Origin: Anadara kagoshimensis
Taxonomy: Eukaryota; Mollusca; Bivalvia; Arcoida; Arcidae
Length of the DNA stretch: 64,000 nucleotides
Assembly: GCA_021292105.1 (NCBI GenBank)
Contig: CM037869.1
Span: 36,149,835-36,213,834, forward strand
Direction of reading: 5' to 3'
Shown: in pieces, positions 1 through 10,977 of the stretch
Numbering within the stretch: position 1 is the first letter of the stretch
Layout of the letters: every line of letters starts with the position of its first letter
Notes under the pieces: generated by a model
What the model saw: only the letters and a program-made list of their open reading frames with translations
What the model was told of the DNA's origin: nothing
Databases searched by the model: none
Made by a program: the position numbers and the translations under genes

Positions 1-147
1 TTATACAACCACTAACCATAACTGACTATCAAATAGCTAACTTATGTATCGTGATATTTATGTGTAGTATAGCACTGCTGCTTATACTAATGTTGTTAAA
101 ATAATCATTTATTATGTTCATAACAATTAAGGCTTCCATTTGACCTC

Positions 148-327
148 TTGACCTTGAACTTTACTCTCAGGGGTCTAATTGATTTTTGTTAAAATCTCAT
201 AAATCAGCCCTTTTGACCTTGAACTTTCGGGGTCAAATTGACTTTTGTTAAAATCTCAATAAACAGACCTTTTGACCTTGAACTTTCAGGGGTCAAATAG
301 ACTTTTGTTAAAATTTCATAAACCAAT
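148..327. repeat. Three-copy tandem repeat, about 62-65 bp unit
   Basis: Three consecutive units each read 'ttgaccttgaacttt', then 'ggggtcaaat', then 'gacttttgttaaaat', then 'cataaa' with small differences. No coding potential is visible. The rest of 1-1900 is AT-rich and shows no exon I can support. Confidence 0.7.
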
Positions 328-1920
328 CCATTTTATAACACAATTCCTTCTCTGTAAGTAAAGGGGTCAAATCCAATGTTCAAGAGTCAAAAACATGGTT
401 TCTTGGATCAGATGGAAGCGCAAGATTATGTTAATCATGTTAATCCTTTGTCTCTTTTAAAACAGTAGAACGGTCCAATTTATCTTTAGAAAATTGGGCT
501 GTCCCATTGTCATATGATGAAGATGAAAGGTTTAATTAGTTTAAGAATTTAAAATTAATTTTGTTTTCTGCTAGTGTTACGTTATTTCCTGTCATATAGG
601 TTGTTTAGCCTTATAAGTGATAAAATTAATTTTGTGGGACAATTTTCGGGGGGAGGGGGGATGCATGGTCCCCTTGTACATGAAATACTGGGGAAAATAA
701 CCTAGAAAAGGGAGATAACTAGGTAAGAATAGTAAACTGATAGTGTTAAGACATTGTCTTATGTGACTTGTGATAATAATTATGCAATCATCTACAAACT
801 GCTATATATATTCTTATGTTAATGTTGCCGATATATTCTTTTTGTAACCAGTTTTTTTGTTAAATACCAAATTATATTGCTAAACTCTTAATGTTTCAAT
901 AAAAAAAATTTTTTTAAACAATTTTCCATTTTAGAAATACTGTTGCTGTAATGTAAAATAGTTACAATGAAAATTTTTCTTCCCCTACTGCTTGGTATAG
1001 AACCTTGGTTACTTATTTATAAAATGAGCACTATTGCTTTGCCTTAAGTTTATTCCATAGGTGAGACAATAGTAACATCTCTTCACTGTACATAGGACAT
1101 ACTGTACCATATAGATATACCACTACATTGTCACAGACATTTATCATCATCCAAATCTGCAGTCAAATATATGAAAAAACAGTTAATCTTGTTAATGACT
1201 AAAATTTTAAGTTTCTGTGATGCACTAGGCTTAAAAGTTTGAAAAGTGACTATTAAGATGTTATTTTTCAAAGATGGGTAAAACTTTCTATTTTAAAAAT
1301 GATGCTTTTAATAAGACTCAGCAAAAATTGACCAAATTTTAACAAAGATACAGATTTTTGTATTCTTTACAAACTTAGTGTGCATTACACGATTATTTTT
1401 ATAACAAAATTTGATAAATGTATGGTTTTGTAAAGTAATACATTAACTTTTGACTTTCCTATGGTTAATTTTATGATTTAATGATTTATCTGATAAATCT
1501 ATGCAAATGGTATACAAAGCAGTTTGAGCCTTGATAATTACACCCAGTTTCAATTTTTGTGTATAAATTGTTAAAAATTAAGTTAAATAGTGCATTTAGA
1601 GATGACACTTGCAAAACTTAAAATGATTTTAAAACATTGCCAAAACAGGTAAATGTGTGTATGAAATTATCACAAGTATCTTTTTGTTTTTGAAAATGTA
1701 TATGATAGGAAATATGTGTGATTATTGGAATAAAATCGCATAAATTATATACCCATGAACCCATTCTGTACAGCTGACCCCCATTTCACAACCGTTCTTT
1801 AACTAATGTTGTCCTTAAGTTGAATCTGGGCACATTTTGTGGTACTATAAGTAAAAAGTTTCAACAAAATTAGAATATGGATGTAATAAACTTGGAGAAT
1901 GATGTTCAATATGGCACTTT

Positions 1921-2010
1921 AAATTCATGAATATCTTGAAAACTAACAAAATTATTCAGATTTCAAATTTGCAAGATTTAAGTTATGGGAAATCTTAGTT
2001 AAGAAATGAT
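1921..2010. repeat. Dispersed repeat, second copy near 51560
   Basis: The stretch 'aaaattattcagattt', 'caagatttaagtta', 'aaatcttagttaagaaatga' recurs with few changes at about 51560-51640 inside the large receptor gene. It is a short diverged interspersed repeat of unknown class. Confidence 0.5.
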
Positions 2011-2394
2011 TTTGAAACTGGGGCTTGTTCCCTTTTACTTTTTAACGTTATGCATTTACATTTAACATGTGTAATCCTAGACTGATGACTGCTGATGTTT
2101 TATAATATTACAAACCAACTGGTATCAAACACTTTAATAGACATCACACAATTTGTGAAAACAATGTCCTTTTAAAGTATTTTCTCACAAATTTTTGAAA
2201 TAGGTTACTTTTTGAAAGAATGAATTCTCAGAAATTAGGAACCAATGCTGATTAATAGAATAGATCTTATCATGTTTGTTTGTACTCTTCTGTAACTTTA
2301 TTCTAAAATTAATACCCACCAAAACATGCTGGTTTGTGATATATTTATTTAAAGTATAATATATATTATTATGATACAGTATTATAAATTACAA

Positions 2395-2505
2395 TATAAC
2401 CTGTATATAAAGACCACCATCAGAGACTCCATGAACTATAAACCTTTATATAGACAGGTGGTCTGTATATAGAGGTGGTCATTATAATAGGTTTTACTGT
2501 ACATT
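2395..2505. repeat. Family D palindromic element, diverged short copy
   Basis: It has the 'acctgtatataaagaccacc ... aggtggtc...ttactgtaca' pattern of the family D element seen complete at 28128-28318, 45760-45945 and 52400-52580. The two halves are imperfect inverted repeats. Confidence 0.5.
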
Positions 2506-2675
2506 TCTAAATAACAGACTGTGATAGACAAGATGTATATGTAATTTTAACTTACTGTAGAATCTGAGTTATTTGCAGAAAGAATGTATGTCTTTATTGC
2601 ACAAAACACATCAATTCATATATCTTGTGAGGAGGATGTTTTTGATTCATAATTGATTTAAATTACATATTAAAC

Positions 2676-2770
2676 CAGTTTCAATTTTCAGCACTAGATG
2701 GCTGTTTTAGAAAACAATATTTCTCATAAATAGTGCTTTGACCAAAATTGTGAAACCAAATTTTTTTTTC
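2676..2770 (-). repeat. Family C dispersed element, partial copy
   Basis: Reverse-oriented partial copy of the family C element: the 'ccagtttcaattttcagcac' end, then a diverged 'tttctcataaatagtgctttgaccaaaatt'. The sequence between here and the 21-bp array shows no supported gene. Confidence 0.5.
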
Positions 2771-3577
2771 AAGATTCAAATTCAATAATTAAAAAACTTT
2801 TAATATTTTGAAGAGAAATTTACATGTAAATGTATGTAAATTCTTCATGTCTATTATTTTAAATGACAAATATTGTAGAGATTTTTCTCTGTTACTTGAG
2901 TTTTTAATTCAAGTTGCTATTTATTTTGTCACACTGTGTCTTTGACTTTGACGTTCAGTCTTGAGAGGGAAAAAATTGAGGATGTAAAGGTCTGCAAATA
3001 ACTTTGTCTATGGTATTTGTGACTCGTTCTGGTTCTGATGACAAATTGACATGACCTACATGAAAAGGTACACACAATGTATAATCTTTGTAAAAAGGAA
3101 TACAGATTATTGTTATTTTACGATATAGCCAGAAGTGTTTTCTATACATACCAGTATATATTTATTTATCAATCTTATATATGCAGAAAGAATTGTATAA
3201 TGCATTAGAGGTAATTTGGCAGAGTGATCATTATCAAGGCACAATCTCTAGTTTTAACAATATTTTATTAGAAAATCAAAATTAATGAATAATGTGTAGA
3301 AACTAATTTTACAAATAGGAGGCTTAAACAAGAGTAAAACTCCATAGGGTAAATAGGGTTAGATGAAATTAACAGAAAAATGGGACTCACACATTTTACA
3401 GATTGTATAGATATGATTTGAAAGCCAACATTTGTATTTGCTCTGCCATGACAATGCAGATTATCTGTTTCCAATATATACATCGCAAAAGGTCCTAGAC
3501 CTTCCATTACAAAATACAATTTAGAACCCCTGCAAGTGTTCATGCTAAGGGTATATACGTAATCATGTTGGAAGTAA

Positions 3578-3805
3578 CAGGTTTCATGCCTGCCATATTT
3601 AACATACATGGCTTATGTCATAACTCTGCCAAAAGTACCAAAAGAACCAAGGTCATATCGGAATGTCAGGGTCACCGGAAAACATTAAACCCTTGTAGAT
3701 GTTGGGGGGGGGGGGGGGGTGTGGCTCACAAGAGACAGTCTAGTGTCATGCCTGCTATATTTGACATGCATGGTTAGTATGATAACTCTGCCAAAAGTAC
3801 CAACT
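3578..3805. repeat. Direct duplication of about 70 bp flanking a G17 run
   Basis: 'catgcctgccatatttaaca ... ataactctgccaaaagtacc' occurs twice, starting near 3587 and 3750. Between the copies lies an uninterrupted G run at about 3703-3719. Short open frames here follow the repeat and are not treated as genes. Confidence 0.6.
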
Positions 3806-4092
3806 ATGATCTATATCATAATCGGATATACACAGTACAGTGTAAGATAAATATGTAACGCTTTGTTACTTTGTTGTTAAATTGACCTTTGTCCAGTTTT
3901 TGAGTGTAAAGACATAATGATGAGTTTTTGTTTCATCGTCAATTAGTCTTTCACAAGGACATGCACACTTTGTGGGACCAAAAAATGAAAAACTAAGGAC
4001 CAAATATGTTGTGTGTGTTTAGTTATAACTTTTCAATTCAAGAAAAGTGAAAACATTTTGATCATTCAACCATTGGTAACGTTCCTTTCAAT

Positions 4093-5950
4093 ACATTTTT
4101 GTATCACAACAACAATCTGATATAACAACAGTTCTTTTATCTATCACAATACTTTCTTGTACCACAACAATACTTTCATATATCACAACATTACTTTCAT
4201 ATATTTCATATATCACAACAATTTTTTCATATATTTCCATATATGACAAAACATTCTTGTATCACAACCATACTTGTATTATAACGGAAATTGATATCAC
4301 AAAAATAATTTTAATACTTTCATATATTACTACATCACAACAGTATTTTCATATGTCACAATAATACTTTCATATATCACAACAATACTTTCATATATCA
4401 CTACAATACTTTCATATATCACAATAATACTTTCGTATATCACTACAATACTTTCATATATCACAACAATACTTTCGTATATCACAACAATACTTTTGTA
4501 TATCACAACAATACTTTCATATATCACTACAATACTTTCCTATATCACTACAATACTTTCATATATCACTACAATACTATACTTTCTTATATTACAACAA
4601 TACTTTCATATATCAAAACAATACTTTCATATATCACTACAATACTTTCATATATCACTACAATACTTTCGTATATCACAACATATCACAACAATACTTT
4701 CGTATATCACAACAATACTTTCGTATATCACTACAATACTTTCATATATCACTACAATACTATACTTTCGTATATCACAACAATACTTTCGTATATCACA
4801 ACAATACTTTCATATATCTCAACAATACTTTCATATATCACTACAATACTTTCGTATATCACAACAATACTTTCATTTATCACAACAATACTTTCGTATA
4901 TCACAACAATACTTTCGTAAATCACAACAATACTTTCATATATCACAACAATACTTTCCTTTCATATACATCACATATACGTCATATATCACAACAATAC
5001 TTTCGTATATCACAACAATACTTTCGTATATCACAACAATACTTTCATATATCACTACAATACTTTCATATATCACAATACTTTCATATATCACTACAAT
5101 ACTTTCATATATCACAACAATACTTCTTTCATATATCACAACAATACTTTCGTATATCACAACAATACTTTCGTATATCACTACAATACTTTCATATATC
5201 ACAACAATACTTTCATATATCACAACAATACTTTCTTTTCATATATCACAACAATACTTCCATATATCACAACAATACTTTCGTATATCACTACAATACT
5301 TTCATATATCACAACAATACTTTCAGTTCTTTCATATATCACAACAATATTTTCATATATCACAACAATACTTTCATATATCACTACAATACTTTCATAT
5401 ATCACTACAATACTTTAATATATCACTGCAATACTTTCATATATCACAACAATACTTTCAGTTCTTTCATATATCACAACAATATTTTCATATATCACAA
5501 CAATACTTTCATATATCACTACAATACTTTCATATATCACTACAATACTTTAATATATCACTACAATACTTTAATATATCACTACAATACTTTCATATAT
5601 CACTACAATACTTTAATATATCACTACAATACTTTAATATATCACTACAATACTTTCATATATCACTACAATACTTTAATATATCACTGCAATACTTTCT
5701 TGTATCTCAACAACTACTTTCATGCATCACAACAATACTTTCATATATCACTATATCACAACAATATGTTCATATGTCACAACAATACTTTCAATACTTT
5801 CATATATCAACATTACTTCCGTATGTCACAACAATATTGTATTAACAATCTGATATCAAAACTATTCTGCAATACTTTCATATATCACTAGCTATACTTT
5901 TGTGTATCACTACACTACTTTCTTGTATCATAATACTTTCATAATATACA
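4093..5950. repeat. 21-bp minisatellite array (about 80 copies)
   Basis: Near-continuous tandem array of a 21-bp unit, consensus 'tatatcacaacaatactttca', with common variants (ctacaata for caacaata, ttcgta for ttcata) and a few short units. The edges near 4093-4300 and 5860-5950 are diverged and the centre is homogeneous, as expected for unequal exchange. Because 21 is a multiple of three, several frames stay open for hundreds of codons on both strands (about 450 codons on + at 4496-5845, reading ISQQYFH heptads). I regard these as by-products of the repeat. Confidence 0.95.
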
Positions 5951-6954
5951 CATATATCACTTTTTCAATCAAATGTAATAAAACTTGAACAAATTTTGAT
6001 AAGTTGGTAAAAATGAGCACATTTTGGTGTTGTTAGGTAACATTAAAATTACATTATCAAGCAAAACATTCCACTTCTGTATGGGAAAAATTAAACATTA
6101 AATAGTATACAGTTATTTCATGGAGATTTTGAGAACAGCTAAATCTATTGTCCCAAGATATCCGAGGATGATCTGTAGAACTTGTGTGAGGCTGTTGGAC
6201 CAAGGGTATCAGTTTCAAAGGTCATACCTGACACCAAGGGACAAAAGGCTTGACTGTTCCCAAAACAGACCTGATATAACTAATTACCTATCAACCGATG
6301 ATGCAACTGTTTATTAGCTAATCAGTTGTCACATTTTCCAACAAAATATTCAATTCCACCTCTGACATTGTTTAAGCTGTTGACTTGAACAGCTAGTGTT
6401 TTAACAGAATGTTTCTACAAAAGGTGCTCTGAATTGTCATTTCATGCCCATTCCTTTTGTGTATGAAATAGTTCATGAACCATTTCATGTTTGTCTGGTG
6501 GAATTATAAAACCCACAAAAAGAGCAAAAACTACTTTATAACCATTTATATAAGAGATAAGGTAATGATGGATATTATATGATATATTTTAGAAGAGTTT
6601 TTGTGAAAATTAATTTAAAAGTGTGCAATTGTTTTTGATAATAATTTTGTTTGTTTCATTATTCCTTAAAGCCCATGTATCATGTTTCATATACTTTTGT
6701 AAAAATTAAGTTATTGAAGATTTTATTACATGTAGTCAAGATTATTGCATTTTGTTTTACACCATATATAATCATGCATCTGAAAGAAAAATGAGAACTA
6801 GTCAATTTGAACAAAATCCCAGGATTTACTGAAAACTCTGTTATAGCTACTGTACAAAGATTTTTGCTTAAAATGCTATATGATAGGACAAGTCTCATAC
6901 AAAAAAAAGACGGAAAAGAAATCAAATAATTTAAATTTTACTAACTAAATAAAA

Positions 6955-7155
6955 CTCAACATCAGATCTTGTAAAATTCTTCGGTAATTATGATGTTTTT
7001 GATAATAATTATAAAATAATGTTGAATTTCAGAAATTTATATTGTGCTAACTAAGTACAATTCAACATCAGATCTTGTGAAACTCCTTTTAAATAATGAT
7101 GGTAATTATGATGTTATTGATACTAATTATGAAATAATGTGTTGAATTTTCATTA
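6955..7155. repeat. Tandem duplication of about 95 bp with 'caacat...atgttg' ends
   Basis: Two copies of 'caacatcagatcttgt ... ggtaattatgatgtt...gata..aattat.aaataatg..ttgaattt' lie side by side. Each copy starts with caacat and ends with its inverse, so these may be two adjacent small elements. The flanking 5960-6950 shows nothing else supportable. Confidence 0.6.
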
Positions 7156-7241
7156 AAGGTACTTATAATTTACCATCCCACAAAATGATTTTACTTGTTT
7201 TCACAAAAAAATTGCAGATCATGAAACTAATTATATGCTTG

Positions 7242-7413
7242 TATAAGTCATCCAAGATCTGATGGCAGAGCTGTTATAAACATGTAAATAACAAATATGG
7301 GCGCAGCACCATATGTGTATTATCATGCAGGCTCAGACTTTATTCGTTACAATTACCCTAACATTAAAATAGATCTGAATTATTCTTTGCCAACAGATCC
7401 AGGACAACTTATA
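7242..7413. mobile_element. MITE, copy 1 (TIR tataagt..tc...gatctgatggca)
   Basis: The left end reads 'tataagtcatccaagatctg' and the right end, reverse-complemented, reads 'tataagttgtcctggatctg'. These are inverted terminal repeats of about 28 bp around a non-coding centre. A second copy lies at 8080-8306. Flanking TA would fit a Tc1/mariner-type non-autonomous element, but the superfamily is not proven. Confidence 0.65.
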
Positions 7414-8079
7414 ATATATTGTAAATGTTTGTTAAAAAAACATACTACCCGTTAACATGTGATCAGTTGTTATTTATGTTATTTAGTAACCATGGTAACA
7501 GTATTATTTTTGTTGTTTGTTTATTATAAGTATTGTAATCATTTTTGTTAAGTTTTAAGTATTATTAATATTATATTTATATATAATTTATGTCTGAAGT
7601 TACTGCAAGTTATGTTAAGCTAGTTTGTACAGAAAAACTTTTGACATACCCCTAGCTGAAGCCTAGATGTGCTATACCACTAACTTGAGCTTAGGCATCT
7701 AATGTTTTGATTTTGTTTAAGTTGTTGGCCCAGTTTTTTTTTTTTTTTGTCAACTTGCAACTTGGTATTGCAGAAAAATATGTTAATACAACACAATGCA
7801 ATGAAATCTTTTAAATCACTAGGGTAAAGTTTCTCAATTTACAGTATAAAAGGGGCATTTTACACAAATGGTTGTTATCTAAAGGTTGTTACTGTAGGTT
7901 TTGGTTGTAGATGGAAATTTAAAGCAAAAAATGTTAAATTATTTGAAACCTGGTGGTGATAAATGAGGTTTTGTAGAAATTAGGGGCAAAGTCATTACAA
8001 CAAAGCTACAAGTTAGGTGGCATAGAAAATGAGGGGCATTATAATGAGGTCTTAATGTATAAACATTTTATGTTCTGTC

Positions 8080-8306
8080 TATAAGTGGTCAACGATCTGA
8101 TGGCAGAGTGACTATAAACACCGACAGGTTTTTATAATGCATATAGGTGTAAGTAGTGAATTTCCGTAAGTGTACAATCACGCCGGCTTACGCTTTATTC
8201 CTTACTACCATATGTGTATTATCACCCCAAATTGCGCTTTATTTGTTACATGTCAATATTAAAAAGGTTAATGTATACTTTGCCATCAGATTGTGGACAC
8301 CTTATA
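8080..8306. mobile_element. MITE, copy 2 of the 7242 family
   Basis: Left end 'tataagtggtcaacgatctg', right end 'ttgtggacaccttata', matching the copy at 7242-7413 in both ends and in the 'catatgtgtattatca' interior. Short open frames over it are not genes. Confidence 0.65.
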
Positions 8307-8611
8307 CATATAAGTATACTTTAACCGTGACACTGGAAGAAGCTTTCCATTGTATACATTCATTCATACAGTTGATATTTGTTGAATAAAGTATATAATT
8401 ATTCTGAAGACTTTGTTGATATTGTGGTACTTGTTTAAAAATAAGATATTTATCTGTGGTCGATTTGTTGAGATGGCATGTCCAAAATTGATCAGAAGAT
8501 AAATTTGATGAAAATAGATACGGTTTGAATGCTGCTTCTAGATGGTAACTATAAATGACTAAGTTATCCATATTTTTATACCAGGTATTTAACAGAAGCT
8601 GAGACATATTT

Positions 8612-8765
8612 ATTATCCCCCGCCTTTCGAAGAAAGATGGGATATTAAATATGTGTTTCCGTCCTTCCTTCCTTTTGTTCTTCTGTTCATCAGAAATTCT
8701 TGCTTAAAAACTATGAAGCTCTATTTCATAAAACTTGGTGCAAAATATCAACATATTAAGTAGAT
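8612..8765. repeat. 'cccccgcc ... tccgtccttcc' dispersed repeat
   Basis: Begins 'tatcccccgcctttcgaag' and continues with a 'ccgtccttccttcc' run, then 'aaaactatgaagc...aacttggtgcaaaatatcaacat'. A related block lies at 33716-33860 and a fragment at about 46135-46175. I recall similar blocks as common in mollusc genomes (memory only). Confidence 0.5.
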
Positions 8766-9221
8766 TGCATATCATATGGTTAACCCAAGTTGGTGTGTTT
8801 ATTTCCTAAGAGTTATGTTACTTTGTACCCAAGTGCAAATCACAAAAAATAACCTGTTGGCAGGGGATCCTAATTCACTGGATTTGGTTGTTTTTATTTG
8901 GAACAGTAATATTTAGAAATCATTAATCATTTGATATTTGGGTTGGTTACAATTTCAGCTAATTTTGGGATTTTGAGAATTTAGCAGTCATATTATTGAA
9001 TATTTTTTCTGTATAGAGTGGGGAAAAAACTAAGCTCGTTATAACAGTAATTTCACACTAGTTTTAGTAAATGATACTTTTTAGCCACTAACACTGACTC
9101 TGCTATAGGTGTGTTCATCTCATTAGTTTAAGGCTAGATTGGTAGGTCTTATTTGGTCTTTAAGATTATATCTTATGTAATTTAAATTGTTTCTAATACA
9201 ACCATTATTTATCTTTTATAG

Positions 9222-9335
9222 GAACAGCTATGTAATGCCCAGGACATTCTTGAGGAGAAGGGTATAGTCAGAGTTGCTGTTACTGTCTCCGCGTTAGTTT
9301 CCATAGCAACAAACCCAAAGTCGTCCATTGTTTGA
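9222..9335 (+). CDS. Terminal coding exon of an unidentified upstream gene
   Basis: A pyrimidine-rich acceptor 'ttatttatcttttatag' ends at 9221. It is followed by an open frame of 37 codons (starting EQLCNAQDILEEKGIVRVAV, ending NPKSSIV) and a TGA at 9333-9335. The exon is GC-richer than its surroundings and its sequence is protein-like, partly amphipathic helix. I do not recognise the family. No other exon of this gene is evident in 1-9221, so it would have a very long upstream intron. Candidate polyadenylation signals (aataaa) follow near 9858 and 10012. Confidence 0.45.
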   Translation, partial: EQLCNAQDILEEKGIVRVAVTVSALVSIATNPKSSIV

Positions 9336-9509
9336 AGAGTATCCAGCGCACTTAGAGAAATCAAACCTGTCTGGGTCATTCAACATTTATACTGCCTCCT
9401 ATTGGATAAACCAGATCTGTATATTCATTTATTGGACACAGCATATCATCTGTGATGTCAAATGGTTTTAACTGGCATTAAAATCTGTGTTAAATTGAGG
9501 AAAAGATGT

Positions 9510-9690
9510 CACCTGCAATATTTGTTAATTAACACTAGTTTTCTAACAAGGATATGATGCATATATAATATATGGATTAATATATGGTGAAAAATATACC
9601 AAGTATATGGAGAAGCTGTTGTCTGCAATACTAGTTTTCTAGCAAGGACATATATGGATTTATATATGGTGGAAAATATACAAGTATATG
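9510..9690. repeat. Tandem duplication of about 95 bp
   Basis: 'ctgcaata...actagttttctaacaaggata ... atatatggtgaaaaatatac.aagtatatg' occurs twice in direct orientation. It lies in what would be the 3' UTR or flank of the 9222-9335 exon. Confidence 0.6.
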
Positions 9691-10699
9691 AATTTTTATT
9701 TTGCTGTAGACTTATTATAGATAGCACAGCTAACTAATATTCCACGGAAAAAATGTATTTTTATCACCACATAGAGGAATGAGATTAATATTGTTAGATA
9801 AAGATGAGAGGTTGTATACAGCGCAGTTAATCAAGAGATATGGAAGCAGTTTTACTCAATAAAAAAGAACTGTATATATACATATATAGATTGAAGACGG
9901 CTGCTATGCAAAGAAAAGTGAATTGCCTTATTTATTTACAGTTTTTAAGGATCTGTGTTGTTTGCTCTGCCGGTATTGGTCAATGTTTGTGACGATTTTG
10001 CCAGATCAACCAAATAAATACTATATATTTGATTGGTTGACAGACATTTTTTTTAAAACTCAACTGATGGACACTCAGATTTTATAATGATTCAGTCAGC
10101 TGATGCGTAAAGTGCCATTAGTTTGATTACTATAATGCTTTAATCAAAGGGGAGTAACTCTTTGAGTTTTGACATGCTAAACTGATGTTATTTATTGCAA
10201 TACAAGTGCGTTAACTTGTTGACCTGTCTACAAATATTATTTATAGATCAATTGAACAACAAGGGAGATAATTCAAAACTACAAAGGGAGATAACTCCGT
10301 CATAAGATACCGGTATCCTTTATTTAGCATAGCGGCACTTTTTACCATGGAGAAATTAACCATTGCTCTACAACTTTGCATTATTTGCTATTGGACTGTA
10401 TGATTAGTTTTATTATGATATATGTGTATCCAGTTCACTGCACTGCTGGCAGTAATGGTGGACAAATATAATATCTGCATGCTTCATTATATAATGCTGT
10501 GTTGTATCTGTATTTCACATAGGAAAAAAACCCTTAAAATTTCCCAATATAACAATTACACTGCCCACATATAAAAATACTTTAGAATTTGAAAATTTGA
10601 AGACTGTGAATAAAATTGATTCATATATGTATTATCACTAGATACAGATCTGCTAACATTTGTGTGGAACCACATGTGATGTTAAACATTATATTTTAA

Positions 10700-10973
10700 C
10701 CCTCTTGCTGCCAAATTAATTTTCAATGCAACATTGGCAGTGCCAAATTGAAGTTCACAGTGCAAAATAATGCCAGACACACTTGTAGTCATATGACATC
10801 ATTAGTTAATTGTAGGTTATAATCTCAATAGTTAACATTTAGCATTTTGTTTACTTTTCAAAAGATTATGAGTATCTCAATCTTTTAACCAAGAGTTGTC
10901 AATTACATTGAAAGGACATATGTGTCTGTATGGCAGGCTGTCAGTAGAATATACATGTTTGGCAGCAAGAGGG
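10700..10973. mobile_element. piggyBac-like MITE with TTAA target duplications
   Basis: The left terminus is 'ccctcttgctgcca' and the right terminus is its inverse 'tggcagcaagaggg'. Both are flanked by TTAA (10696-10699 and 10974-10977). CCC...GGG termini and TTAA duplications are the known signature of the piggyBac superfamily. The 274-bp interior has no transposase, so it is non-autonomous. Confidence 0.8.
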
Positions 10974-10977
10974 TTAA

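Noticed and set aside
4496-5845. 450-codon open frame
   Set aside because: It is a direct translation of the 21-bp tandem repeat; every frame divisible by the unit stays open, and the minus strand shows the same effect.
4093-5950. CRISPR-like array
   Set aside because: Units are contiguous with no unique spacers and the DNA is plainly animal.
6120-6317. Open frame with protein-like text (MEILRTAKSIVPRYPRMICR...)
   Set aside because: No flanking splice signals that fit a model and no family recognised; it could be an exon, but support is too thin.
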